Positions 33,555 to 45,269 of a stretch of DNA of 64,000 nucleotides are shown here, one piece after another (positions within the stretch are counted from its first letter, which is position 1; every line of letters begins with the position of its first letter). The notes beneath the pieces are model-generated. The model saw only the letters and a program-made list of their open reading frames with translations, was not told the DNA's origin and made no database searches. Origin of the DNA: Symsagittifera roscoffensis (lineage: Eukaryota; Xenacoelomorpha; Acoela; Convolutidae); the NCBI RefSeq assembly GCF_963678635.1, contig NC_087063.1:85421574-85485573 (forward strand). The letters run 5' to 3'. The position numbers were made by a program, and so were the translations under genes.

Positions 33555-36500
33555 ATGGGCAAGACTGATTTGAACTACAGGCAGCCGAGTTACTTTGAAC
33601 AGCTGAAGAAAAAGGAGAAGGCCAGACGCATTTCTCAAGAGGGCAACTCCAGTTTCAACGCCAGCTGGATGTCTCCCCCCGATGACTGCCACACAATGAC
33701 GTCATCATCATCCGCCTCTGAGGGAAGAGACAAGCAGTCACCCACATCTATTGCTCAAGTGTAAGAATAAGCTTTGAAATAAGGTACAATTAAACCCTTT
33801 TTTTGTGCTGCAAAAACTTGATTTGTCTCATACTTCAGTTATCGTTATTAAGGCTAACTGAATTAATTGAAATACACCTCCGCACATGAGTAAAGTCGGA
33901 TCCTTTTTGGCCATTGTTCCATTTGTAGTACTTTTCGGTAAAGTTCGCCACGGGATGGGCACCAGAACTTTTTTGAAATCTTCTTCGAGAATGGTCCTAT
34001 ACACTGTGAATGAGTATAGTCCAGCATTCACGTGAATTAAGCAAACATTACACTGTTTGGTTGCACATGGAATATGACCGCAATCTAACTGAAAATTTAA
34101 CGCACCATAACCAAAAAACACGACAGACAACATTTCAGAACTTCAAAACAACTGGGCGTTTTTTTTATATCGCCGCTGTCGCACAATTCTGAACAAATAT
34201 CACCGCTATTAGATGAAAACGTGGCTTACTTCTCTCTAAGGACGATATATGAGCTAAATTCAGCAAGGCAAAAACGCCAGCCCATGTATGTTACCTTGAC
34301 TCAACATTCATCAATTCCCACTTGATTCGCTTTCATTACAAATTGACTTAAAATGAAACAATTCTGAAGTCACCTTGTGATCTGAATGGAAGAAAACATT
34401 CTGATAGACCTTGAAGAGTAGTGAAATAGTTGTTCCATTTCAGAACAGACCTCTCTCAGATCACTCAGCGACACGTGGACGCCTCGTGGGCTGTAGCCAA
34501 AGAGTCCTGCAAAGTCAACCCCAAATACATCAGACGACAACTTCACACGAGAGGGGGCGGAAGAGCAACTGCACCACCCAAAAGAGTAGGCTGGAAGACC
34601 GTTCGGCTGTTCGTCTCATCCACCTTCCACGATTTCCAGGCGGAGCGAGACCTGCTGGTGAAGAAAGTGTTTCCCGATCTGAAGGCATGGTGCTTCGAGC
34701 AGAAGATTCACTTGGTGGAAATTGATCTGAGGTAGCAGTATTTTCTGAATACTTGGAGGCTCAAAAATGGAAATGGACACAGTATTCTGGTTAAGACAAA
34801 ATCACAACTAATTTAGCTTAGCGGTTTAAGAAAAATGTAATTGAAATATTAAAAGTGAGGATTGAAAACTGTGTTGATGGGATGTAGTGTTGAAACAGTT
34901 GAGTTGGGCGGGCGGGCGGACATGAAGTAAGAGGTATGGTAACAGAGTGTAGCTGTTCTGTTCTGTTCTGTTGTCTGTTCAGATGGGGAGTGCCACAGGG
35001 TGCGGATGCGGAGGTGGCTCTGCGTACGTGTCTGGGGGAGATAGAGAGGTGCTACAGTGACAATGGACTGCCCTTCTTCCTCAACATGCAGAGCGAGAGG
35101 GTCGGATGGCTCCCTCTCCCCTCACAGGTGCCCCAGTCAATCAGGCGAGTTTCATCTATACATGTGCTTATATGCTTGCACTCTGTCAATCGACAAAAGC
35201 ACTATAATTTAGAACAAAATGAGAAAACTCTTTTGCCAACACGATTTCTCAAAAACAAAAAGCAACAACTTACCAGCTGTTCAGATATTCGCGGAGAACC
35301 GTTCCGTTGCTGTGCTCCTAATTAAGATTTACATGCAATTTGTTGGCTACTTTTTTGGGCTGAGTAAATGGATCATGGGCCTCGAACATCCTACTTTTCA
35401 AATGAGAGGAGGAACACATGTAACCACTTCATGCCGTTTCCATTATGTACATGCCTCAAAAGCTGCTTCAAAACGAAAAACTTGAAGTTTTTAAATCGGT
35501 CAATCAATAAACAGAGAATAATGAACAATTCAAGAACCCTGGAATGGTGCCGAATGGTGAAATTCAATAAAAAACAATTGAGAAAACCTTTTCTAACGTG
35601 AGCAGCCATTTGTTACTTTAGAAGCTCGATTGTTTCTCGATGATTTCTGAGACCTGCAAGTAGTTTAACATGCGAATGACTCTTCTTATAAACTTGTGAG
35701 ACTTGTGCTATAATTTAGGGATGAGTTCGACTGGGTAGATGGTCTGAGCATCACGGAGATGGAGGTGCTACAGGGAGCGATCAGGTCCAGAAACCCCAAT
35801 GCATTCTTCCTCATCAGACATCCCTCCTTCCTGCAGACAGTGCCACAGGACAAGCGCAAGTACTATCAGGTACCAACTACACACCACACTCACACCCACA
35901 AATATATACTCACACACTCACTCACACAAATATATACACACACACTCACACACAAATATATACACACACACTCACACACAAATATATACACACACAAACA
36001 AACAAACACACACACACACTTACTCTCACACACACACACACACCACATATAGTTAAATACTCTGAGGTATCACACCAAGTTTTTACTGTTCATAAAGGCT
36101 CAAAGGATCCGGTTCCATTTTCATAGAAAGTTAATGGACAACTTTGGATTTGAAATTTTGACAGCGAAACAAACAAACGAACAAACATCCCTTGCTAACA
36201 TTCCTAACCTAAATAAGAAGCTGACCTGATTTAAAGTTTGTAATGAACTGAGCTGACTGTTGCTACTTCATGCAGGAAGGACTGCATATCTCCAGTTACA
36301 AGAGTATCAAATTCAGAGAAGTGCTGGACTCCCTGTTCGGTCAGAACCAGAAGGTTAACTACTATGCCAGGTATGACGGGGAGGACGCCATGGGATATCC
36401 ACAGCTGACAGGCTACGAGGATCTCCTCGCTCAACAAGTCCTCGACTTCTTCAAGATGCGCATCATGGCACACTACCCCATGGGTAAGCAATAGACAACT

Positions 36501-39500
36501 TCCTTTTCATTACCAATCCCTCTTTCATACTTCAGAAGGGCAGAAAAAGCCTCGCTGAAGGAGCTTGCAAACTCAAACTATATTGGACACAATTTTGTTC
36601 CTGTCTGTTTCGAATAATTCAAATGGGAGAATAAGTAAGCTTGAGAGAGAAGGAGCAAGTGAGGGACAAGTGATTGAAGTTTGTTTTTACAGGAGTGGGT
36701 GACTCGGTGGAACAAGTTAACGAGTGGGAGAAGCTGACAGACATGCACGAGACATTCATGCACAGCGAGGCGGGCGAGATTGGGAAACTGCCCGTGTGGG
36801 ACAAGCAGATAGCAGACTTGATTCAATACGTGGCAGACGAAGCCACAGAAGTGCCCTACCTACTCCAGGCTAAGTCTGGATCGGGCAAGAGCTCCTGTCT
36901 GTCTACCTTCATCACCAGGGTCCGCAAGTCTTTTCCAGACGCCAAGGTGTTCTGTCACTTTGTGGGAGCAGTTCCAGGGTCAATCAACTACAAGCAACTA
37001 GTGAGAGTAGTTTAATGTCTACTAGAGCAAAAAAAAAGCTTTCTTTGTCGTTTGAAAAAACTTTTTTTCTTAAAATTTTTTTGATAAATTTTCAAAAAAT
37101 GCAACAAAATTCCAGCAAAAATCCTGTCACTCTATATGCTACCCTATGGACTTAAGAAACGGCATTCAGAAAGTTGTGGGAATGCCTTTCCTAGTGAGAA
37201 GCTAAAATTTTGGTTTGAAGAAGCTGAATCTTCATTAGAGTCCGTGCTACGCGAACTAAGTCGACAAAAATAATCAGACAGGCAGTCTTCTGAAAAAGCA
37301 GAAAAATTTCAGTTTGCGAATTTAAACAGGTCCCGGTCGACGTGACAAGCATGCGCGTTAAACACTACGCCAAATACGCTGAATGGTTAATTGAAATTGA
37401 ACTTAAAACAAAGCAAGTTGAAACACGTGCAACAATTTCTCGTGCTAAATCTTTTGCAAAAAAAATCAGGTACCCGGTTTCAACACCTTAGCTTATCGCA
37501 AATATAAACCACACGCGCGTAAAACTGAATTAAAAATAGAATTTTTCAAATTTTCAAAGAATAGTTTTTTCGATATGGCCTTTATCTTGACTTGTGAGAA
37601 TTCCTATGAAATATCTTTTCGGGAGTACAAATCACGACTGAAACCGGCTTTAATATGACTAAACGGGATTTAATAAATCAATGACTTGAAGATTTTTAAG
37701 GAGAAAAATGCTTTACTGTAGTTACAGCCCGAATAGAAAATTTTGAACAATATCTGAGGGTTAAATACCAGGAAAATCAGAATCATTCAGAGCACAAACA
37801 ATTGCTACAAAAATTTCAATACAGGCGAAGCTGCACTTTGGAAACACATGCAAAAAAAACCGACAAAAGCAGCCCTAAAATGTGAAATATGGAACCAGTT
37901 CTAAACTAGAATTTATAATTGGTTATAAATATAATTCTCTAATTCTATAAAATATTCTTAACTAACCCATCATATTCCATAACTATCATTTACACTTATT
38001 TGTAAGAGCTGAAACTACTTGTAGTTTCAGCACCAGAGCAATTTGAATAAAACTTAGAATACAGTTGTTCTCCTTCTGGCAACTAACTCGCATAAACCAA
38101 TATACACTAGATCTATTGAGACTAGGAGATATAAGAGTAAGATTAAGATCGGTATTAGACTAAGAAGTTGCACGAATCTATCCGGCCAAAAATAAGATAG
38201 CGTGACGAGCAGACGGTGTACCTTATCTGAAATTACTCTATGAGTACAGTCAATAGTACATAACTCAAATAAAAGAAATAGGTGATGGAAATTTTTTTTG
38301 CTATGTGTCGAATTCGAACCTCCAACCTGTGTAATTTAAGCTTAACGATAGGCAAACCCTAGCCACAACAAAAGCAGAGAACAAATGCTTTGAAACTTTT
38401 AATGCTTCAGATCGTAATTATAGCAAAGTGCCACCAAATGAGCAGTGTTATTTGCGAGTTAGGTTGGAAAGAAAAGTAGAGTCATACTAATATACTACGC
38501 TGGCTAGTGTAATGATCGATACCCTGAAAAAGAAGTTTGACGTGCCAGGTTATGCGTGAAAAGCCAGAGCTTTTCATGCCTTAATATTGTATTTGTTTAG
38601 GTGAAGCGGATTGCTCACTTCTTGGGTGAGAGAGTGGATGGAGTGGATGACTTGAATGTAGTGGTGCAGTCTGTCTGTAGGAAGCTCTCATCACACAGGG
38701 CAGAGAGACTAGTGATTGTGATAGATGCATACAACCAACTCACAGATCCATCTACCACCTGGCTACCATACCCACTGTCCCCCATGGTCAAGGTAAGCAA
38801 GTCTAGGTCCACCTTTGTCATGTCATGCTACTCTAAATCTATTTATATCACGCCAGAACACCATTTAGTTTTTCATTCATCGCCGCTGCAATATTTTCAT
38901 TCCCGCAATATTCTTTGGCCAATAAGCAGAACTTGAATAGGGGCGAATCAGGAGATGGACTTGATGAGAGACGTGGAGACTAATGACGGATCCTGTTTGT
39001 TTCTGTCAACTGTCTGTTTGTTTATGTTCTCTTCTCTTCTCTTCTCAGGTGGTAATCACAGCCAGACCGGAGAGTGAAGTGACAGAGTTGATGCAGAAGC
39101 AGTACCCAAAGCCCCTGCTGACCAAACAACTCATACCCATGGACGAAGAGGGCAAGCGGGAGATGGTCTCCTCTATTCTGGGCAACTATAACAAGCAACT
39201 GGACCCGAAACAGATGGACCTCCTTCTCAGCAAACACTCCTCCTCCAGCTACTACTGGTCAGAACACAACAAAATACGATACAACACAATACATAGAAGC
39301 TCTCTTGTAACAGTTACCACGACAAGCCTATCACCACAATCAATGCTCACATTTTGTCACTCGCCACGATTAAACAAATAATCAAAAAAAAAAAAACATT
39401 TTTCAAAGATAAAAACACTGAACGCAAAAATTACAAATAAGTGCCACAGAAAATAACGTGCCGAAATTCAGAAACAACTCCCAATTAGATGAAAATAACC

Positions 39501-42500
39501 CAATTACATCAAGAATTATCACTTATGAATATTATTTGCAACGGTAAAATAGCTAGATCAAAACAAAAAAAAACATAAAAAAACCGCCAACAAAAGAAAC
39601 AAAAACTCCAACAAAGGAAATTTCGAAAAACTTCAGCCAGAAAGGACCTCACTGCCGTACACAACTTGCTGCCACATTCCTGTGCAAACAAAACAGTCAA
39701 TCTTGCAAAAAAATCTGGAATAGTATCATTTTTTGACATTGAAACAATACGTTAAACTATCAACTTCAATCGATTTCAAAAGAAATTGCCGAAATCTAAA
39801 ACACACACTTTTAGAACAAAAAATCGGAACCCCCAAAAAAATCAGAAAAATGCATCTCAATACAACATAAAAAAAACTTTGCAAAAAATAGATTCCAGCA
39901 GAAAAATTCAAATAAGTTATAATTTTGACGCCTACAAAAACCAGAAAACCATGAACTATATTTACCCTCATGCAAATGAAGAAAAAAGTATTAGAAAAAT
40001 CTATCAAAAAATTACAGAAATAATTACCCGGCAAGTAAGCCGACAAAAAAAACAACCCACATCTAGAAAAATTTTCAGCTGTAAAACAATTATGAATTCA
40101 GTCGTTGAAGCCAGCTGTTGAATTACAGCTGTTGGACGTGCAAGTTCGGTAGAAATCATTTGGATATGACCACAGATTTCAGTTATCCTGTGGACAAAGT
40201 TGTTTGCGGGAAAAAAGTCTAGTGCCGAATTGTAATACCCTTGCTTACCCAAAACTAGATTGAGCCGAAAATAAAAAATGTCAGAAGAAATTATTGTGAT
40301 GAAAAATGAACCACCAACTAACTTAATTATTTTCAAACACAATAACCAACTTTCGCCCTTCAAATTACACAACATGTATTGACTAAGTCGAAAAATCATT
40401 TAGGTCGAAGAACGCTTTAAAGCGGAAAAAAATAGAAGGAAAATATATAAAGCAAGGGCTAGTAAATTTACAAAATACAGAGGAGTAAATCAATAATAGT
40501 TGTAAGTACTAGAGTCAAAAAACATTACTTCCAGATCAAGCGAAATCAGTGATGATGCATTTAAGTCGACAAAATAGAAGCAGACAAACCCAGTCCGACA
40601 CTTAAGGTTTTCCAGGAAAAAATTCCATTTGCATACATATTGGAAAAAAGGTCCGGTCGGAAGTCAAACCCCAGACCTTTAGCTGCAAATTGGGAAGGAG
40701 TCTTGAAGTTGTTAAAATAATGAATCAAGTTCAATTTCTCACAGATTGTGAGAAAAGTGATCAACCGCACACGCGCCGACCCAGCCCCCCCCCCCCCCCA
40801 AAACACCCCAAATCAACCGGGATCAACCGTACATCCCAAATCGATTTAGGGGGGAGAAAATATGGATTTTTCATAAGTAAGCTAACTTTGAGTATAGCCA
40901 AGACTCGTTCCAAATTAACCGTATTACTACACAAAAATGAATTAAAACTTTAATTTGGGTAATTAGCAGCATACAAATGCAATCATGCATAAAAATGTAG
41001 AAACCAATTTTATTTGCGCGTTTGTATGAAATCATATTTTATACAGAATCATTTTTCAGAATTAATGCATGCTCGGGTAGGGCATTCTACGGTAGGTCAC
41101 TTAGGGGGGGGGGGGGGGATTGTAGGGTTGATCCGAGAAAAGCTGTTTAGGAAAAGCTCTCGCAAGTTGAATATAAACAAATCAACCGGGATCAACCGTA
41201 CACCCCAAATCGATTTAGGGGGGAGAAAATATGGATTTTTCATAAGTAAGCTAACTTTGAGTATAGCCAAGACTCGTTCCAAATTAACCGTATTACTACA
41301 CAAAGATGAATTAAAACTTTAATTTGGGTAATTAACAGCATACAAATGCAATCATGCATAAAAATGTAGAAACCAATTTTATTTGCGCGTTTGTATGAAA
41401 TCATATTTTATACAGAATCATTTTTCAGAATTAATACATGCTCGGGTAGGGCATTCTACGGTAGGTCACTTAGGGGGGGGGGATTGTAGGGTTGATCCGA
41501 GAAAAGCTGTTTAGGAAAAGCTCTCGCAAGTTGAATATAAACAAGCAACAGAGAAGTACTCAAAATGCAAACATACTCAAAGTATGTCTGTTAATTGATG
41601 AAATGACAGAGTCGACGAAAGAGATGATCGATAGAAGAAGTGGTGATTCTGTTACACATGTTGCTGACTTGAAAAAACAAAGTCCACTAAAAGGAAACCA
41701 GAAGTTTAAACCGCACACGCAAAAGATGCTTTGATAGCTATTTTTGGGCCCACAAACGCGTTGACAAATGAATGATAAAATGCATTTGCTTTCAGGCTCT
41801 CACTAGCATGCGAAGAGCTACGAATCTATGGCCACTTCTCCAAACTGACGGAGAAGATTGAGAAGCTGCCGGATGACCTGGTTGACCTTCAGTGCGAGAT
41901 CCTCAAACGACTGGAAGATGAGCAACCTCAGGAGGAGCTGTTGGTTGCAGCACTCTGTCTTTTACTCGTCAGCCAATCCGGTATCTCCAAATATGACCTA
42001 GATTACATTGTTTACAGAATGTAATTCATTGCATCATGATAAGAAAGCTTGCAACTTGTCTCATTTTGCAGGCTTACTTGAAATTGAGCTACTGGAGCTG
42101 TTAGCAGAACCTCCAAACTTGTTGCCCAAGTCACTCAGGGAAGGTCGCTATGCGGACAAGCTGCCTTACAAGGTTTGGTCAGAGATCATGCGCGATTTAA
42201 GAAACTTCGTCAAGTCGATGGGCGATCCAAGTGAAGGGAGACTGAAAATATACCACGCCACATTCGGCAAAGCAGTTGAGAAGTTCTACTTTGACCGACT
42301 TGGAGAGACAGCTGCTAAACAAAACTACGCTTGGTTTCACCAGAAGCTAGCCAACTACTTCAAGGCTCACTCTACATTCGAGAGACGCACCGAAGAGTAC
42401 CCTTATCACTTGGCTTCGCTACACCGAACAGACGAGCTAGCGCAATTCTTGTGTAGCTGGGACACCATCAACAGTTACTACCAGCCCAGGTAAGCTCTAC

Positions 42501-44441
42501 AGCTATTTTTCCATTTTTACGAAAGGCGTTCAGAAACAGCTGCCAAATAAATGCTTTTAAAGGTTCTCAAAACATTTATCTCACTTGTGGAGCGCTGTGG
42601 ACTCTGAATACAGTGAGATGTCTAGACTATACGTACAGAAAACTGAAGACGCCATTAGAAACGTCAACTCGGAACATAAAATCGCAGCTGCTGATTTGCT
42701 GAAGCTAGCTGACATATGCTATCAGAACGGGAGATACCCTGGATGCAACGAAATCATAGCCAAAATTGAAAACGCTTCGACTTCAATTTCACAACTACTA
42801 ATTCTCGATGACATTCAGTCATTCACAGCGGAACTGAAGTATATTCAAGCTAAGAGCATCGAAAAATCTGCCCAAGTCAAGGTTATAAATCTACATCAAA
42901 TCAATGTTTTGAATGCATATTATTATTATTATTATTATTATAGATTTAGCAACAGAGTTGCAAGGGGTTTTCCCCTAAGTAAGTCGATTGGAAATGAGTC
43001 TACAGTTGTTCCGGGTACAGTCACAGTAGAGTTTCCAGGTACATGAGTTGTCAGGATTGAAATATTGGTCAAAGTAGCGCCACATCCATTTGAGACAGCG
43101 ACTCTTAAACCCGTCACTGTTGAAGACGTCAATGATAGGCGGTGCTAGAGAAATTAAGCGTGCAGTTCTGAACCAGAAGTTGTGTTCACATTGTCTTCTC
43201 CTTGGCCGAGTCACCTGGAACGAAGCGGACCGACAGCTTCTGGTAGACAATGGTGATATTACATCAGAAAAATCATAATCATAACGACCAGTTAAAATTT
43301 TGTTGTAAAGCAGTAAGTCATTAAGCTGAATAAAGAAAGGCAAAGGTAAGATATTAAGAAATTTCAAAGCGTCTTTGTAATTCGTGCCTGGTGTTATCCA
43401 TCGGCATACCTTTCTTTGAAAGCCTTCAATTCGCTTCATTCCTGTAACGTTAAGACCGAATGCACTCGAGCTATAAAGCAGCTTGGGAAGAATCATACTC
43501 TTGTAGATGTTCAGCTTACTGAATACCGGCAAGAAAGGTGAGCTACGTTTCACCATTTGGAAAACTCGCATGGCACTATTAATTATAGTAGTAATGTGGA
43601 GTGTCCAGTCGAGGTTACTTGTTATGACTAACCCCAAATCTTTATGTACAAGAGCAGGAGGAATAACATTATCATCAAAATAAATACCACTATAGGAGCC
43701 ACTGAACAATAAATGAGAGCATTTCTGTAAATTAAATGCTCTCATACTTTCAATAACGTATATTAATGAAATTTTGCTAGGACGTGTTGGCCAAGGCGCA
43801 CTCGGACACTGAGGAGGAATCTGACGAAGTGATAAAAGCGCTGATGGACGCACTGGACTCTATGAACAAACTGGACTCAGTTCACTTCAAGCGGAAATCG
43901 GCTGAGCTGGAAAACCGAATTGGGATGTTCTACATGACGAAACTATTTGCGCTTGAAAACTCCAGTCACAAAATGGATGAGCATGACGAGGCAAATTTTC
44001 GAGAGCGAGCGATAGAATGGGTGAACCGCGCTCAGAAAAGCTACAGGCTCATCGAAGACCAAATAGGTAAGTTAAGCTTAGTTTTTTTTTTCTAGAAACG
44101 AATAATTGAAAAATTATGAAGTTAAAGAAAAGGCGTGACTTTTAGGAATCGCGGATACGTTCACTTCACTTGGTGTTTGCTCAAAAGAACGCTGTGAAAA
44201 AATAAGAAACTACGAAACAGCCGAAGAGATCATTGGCTCTGAGGGTGGAGCTGCGGAAGAAGCGGCGATAGGTCGCCTATATATGAATCTGGGAATCTAC
44301 TACGAACTAGACGGCTCATCCATCGATGACGCTGTGGAATACTATGAAAAGTACCTCGATAACTCCTTACGTCTATTTGGTATTTATCATCCTGAGACGA
44401 AGCGGGCACAACACGCTGTAGCCAAACTGAGCAGAGATTAA
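33555..44441 (+). CDS. DUF4062 / P-loop NTPase / TPR protein (TTC41-like, STAND type), 13 exons
   Basis: Exons: 33555-33760, 34444-34731, 34983-35144, 35719-35869, 36276-36483, 36693-37000, 38601-38792, 39049-39257, 41796-41980, 42072-42489, 42563-42881, 43781-44066, 44146-44441. Every junction keeps phase, giving 1,075 residues. Residues 1-121 are polar. DUF4062 begins at about 122 (VRLFVSSTFHDFQAERDLL) and includes EIDLRWGVP and SITEMEVLQ. A Walker A (AKSGSGKSS) is at about 398-406 and a Walker B-like LVIVIDA at about 478-484, followed by VVITARP. The C-terminal 300 residues are helical, ending in TPR-like repeats (LGIYYELDG...AVEYYEKYL...HPETKRAQ). This order matches TTC41/GNN and 'DDB_G0287407-like' proteins. 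NPHP3 and NWD1/TEP1 share parts of it. The usual role is as an ATP-dependent scaffold, often linked to cilia; function here is inferred. The start was chosen as the first ATG in the first phase-compatible exon. The intron after exon 3 has a GC donor. Confidence 0.85.
33761..34443 (+). other. intron 1 of the DUF4062-TPR gene
   Basis: Begins GTAAGAATAAG and ends TTCCATTTCAG. No repeat recognised in it. Confidence 0.7.
35145..35718 (+). other. intron 3, apparent GC-AG intron
   Basis: The reading frame needs exon 3 to end ...CAATCAG and exon 4 to start GGATGAGTTCG after AATTTAG. The donor is then GCGAGT. The nearest GT donor (CACAG|GTGCCC) would join out of phase and make an immediate stop. GC-AG introns with an AG|GCRAGT donor are a known minority class. 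Confidence 0.65.
35879..36052. repeat. CA-rich microsatellite and minisatellite in intron 4
   Basis: Alternating AATATATACACACACACTCACACAC units (about 24-28 bp, three to four copies) and CACACA runs fill the start of the intron that follows exon 4. Confidence 0.9.
37001..38600 (+). other. intron 6, carries dispersed repeats
   Basis: 1.6 kb between GTGAGAGTAG and TTTGTTTAG. It contains a copy of the CGAAGCTG motif family (about 37822), a fragment of the repeat seen at 26960 (about 37630), and a tRNA-like stretch at 38305-38370. No additional exon is needed to keep phase. Confidence 0.6.
38305..38370 (-). repeat. tRNA-like repeat fragment in intron 6
   Basis: On the minus strand GTGGCTAGGGTTTGCC (A-box-like) is followed about 35 nt later by GGAGGTTCGAATTCGAC (B-box-like). 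Degenerate. Confidence 0.45.
40630..40690 (-). repeat. tRNA-like repeat fragment in intron 8
   Basis: On the minus strand GGTCTGGGGTTTGACTTCCG resembles the B-box end of the repeats at 27907 and 29233 (GGGGTTCGATTCCCGG), preceded by a TTTGCAGCTAAA segment. Confidence 0.4.
40810..41544. repeat. 369-bp tandem duplication in intron 8
   Basis: Copies at 40811-41179 and 41180-41544 both start ATCAACCGGGATCAACCGTA (after AA/CA) and end CAAGTTGAATATAAACAA. They are nearly identical except for a few substitutions and a poly-G run (about 15 versus 9 G). The second copy begins exactly where the first ends, so this is a recent direct duplication. Confidence 0.92.
42918..43770 (-). mobile_element. 5'-truncated non-LTR retrotransposon forming most of intron 11
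   Basis: A minus-strand frame from about 43765 to a stop at 42975 encodes the C-terminal part of a non-LTR ORF2: KDLGLVITSNLDWTLHI, then LNIYKSMILPKLLYSSSAFG, then a Trp/Cys-rich end. These are the thumb and C-terminal region after the FADD motif. A short 3' UTR and an ATT-type run (plus strand 42918-42942) follow, the same tail style as the element at 4424. Its sequence differs clearly from that element, so it is another subfamily. Truncation at the 5' side is typical of incomplete target-primed reverse transcription. The intron boundaries (42882 and 43780) lie just outside the element. Confidence 0.8.
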
Positions 44442-44670
44442 AGTTACATAAACAAAAATATGTAAACTAAATTTTATTAGTAAAAAGAGCAGGCCCAATT
44501 TGAATCCAAATACATTGAAAACGCGGTTACTTTATTTCAATTTAAAAAATCGACAAGATAATGGTTTTAGGAGCGACAGACACAGATTTTAGTTAAAGTT
44601 TAAAATTCCAAGGAAGTTGCAAGCTATAGTGATATTTTGCTTTATGATCCCTTTTGCAAATGGAATTTTG

Positions 44671-44676
44671 AATAAA
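44671..44676 (+). terminator. possible poly(A) signal of the DUF4062-TPR gene
   Basis: First AATAAA downstream of the stop codon on the plus strand, 230 bp after it, in TTTTGAATAAAAAATTG. Position only; AT-rich context makes chance occurrence likely. Confidence 0.3.
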
Positions 44677-44797
44677 AAATTGATAGGGTAAAGCGCGTGC
44701 AAGTTTTGGAGTTAATAACAAATTGTTGGCAATATATTTTCGGTCAACAAATCTGAACAAAGTTAATTAACCTTAAAAAGCTTGACGTCAAATTTCG

Positions 44798-45261
44798 GTA
44801 CTACTATGATAGAGTGGTCCCTCGAAAAAGCAACTATGATAGACAGGTCCGCATGCATATTGCATGTTATAATTTTGAAAACTAGTTGGTTTATAAATTA
44901 TTCGTTTCAAAAATCTTGCAAAATATGTTCAGCCAAAAACTTTTCAGATTGAAAATTTTAATCACTATTGTTTATATATTGAAATTTGCTCGCTTTACTT
45001 TATTTTATGGTTTAACAACCATATGATTGGGTTGACTTATTTGCCATCAAAACCCACTATTGGCGGTTTTTTTTAGATTTTTAACTTTAAAATGGTTAGG
45101 GGGAGGTTTTATAAGATAACAAAACATAAAACTTATGAAAATATACTGCGACATCTTTCTGAAGGGCTCTATTATAATTATTAAAAGATTTGAGAGCTCT
45201 AGGTGTCTTATTCTCAAGGGACCTGGTTATTGTCAAGGGACCACTCTATCATAGTAGTACC
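44798..45261. mobile_element. non-autonomous DNA transposon (MITE), 26-bp TIRs and 8-bp target duplication
   Basis: Both ends carry perfect 26-bp inverted repeats beginning GGTACTACTATGATAGAGTG. They are flanked by 8-bp direct repeats CAAATTTC at 44790-44797 and 45262-45269. A shorter internal copy (CAACTATGATAGACAGGTCC) follows the left end at about 44831. The body is AT-rich and non-coding. An 8-bp duplication fits the hAT superfamily, although GGTAC termini are not typical of it. Perfect TIRs and duplication imply a young insertion. It lies downstream of the DUF4062-TPR gene. Confidence 0.92.
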
Positions 45262-45269
45262 CAAATTTC

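Larger units (their letters stand above)
39258..41795 (+). other. intron 8, large, contains a tandem duplication
   Basis: Starts GTCAGAAC and ends GCTTTCAG; 2.5 kb. It contains AT-rich low-complexity sequence, a hairpin-type block near 40190-40255 (GGGAAAAAAGTCTAGTGCC then CCCTTGC, arm lost), a tRNA-like fragment at 40630-40690 and the 369-bp duplication below. Confidence 0.6.

Noticed and set aside
35101-35325. Reading exon 3 straight on through QSIRRVSSIH
   Set aside because: The continuation loses DUF4062 similarity, and the next exon joins in phase only from the GC donor at 35145.
35879-36052. CRISPR-like or regulatory array
   Set aside because: Simple CA-rich microsatellite without unique spacers, in a eukaryotic intron.
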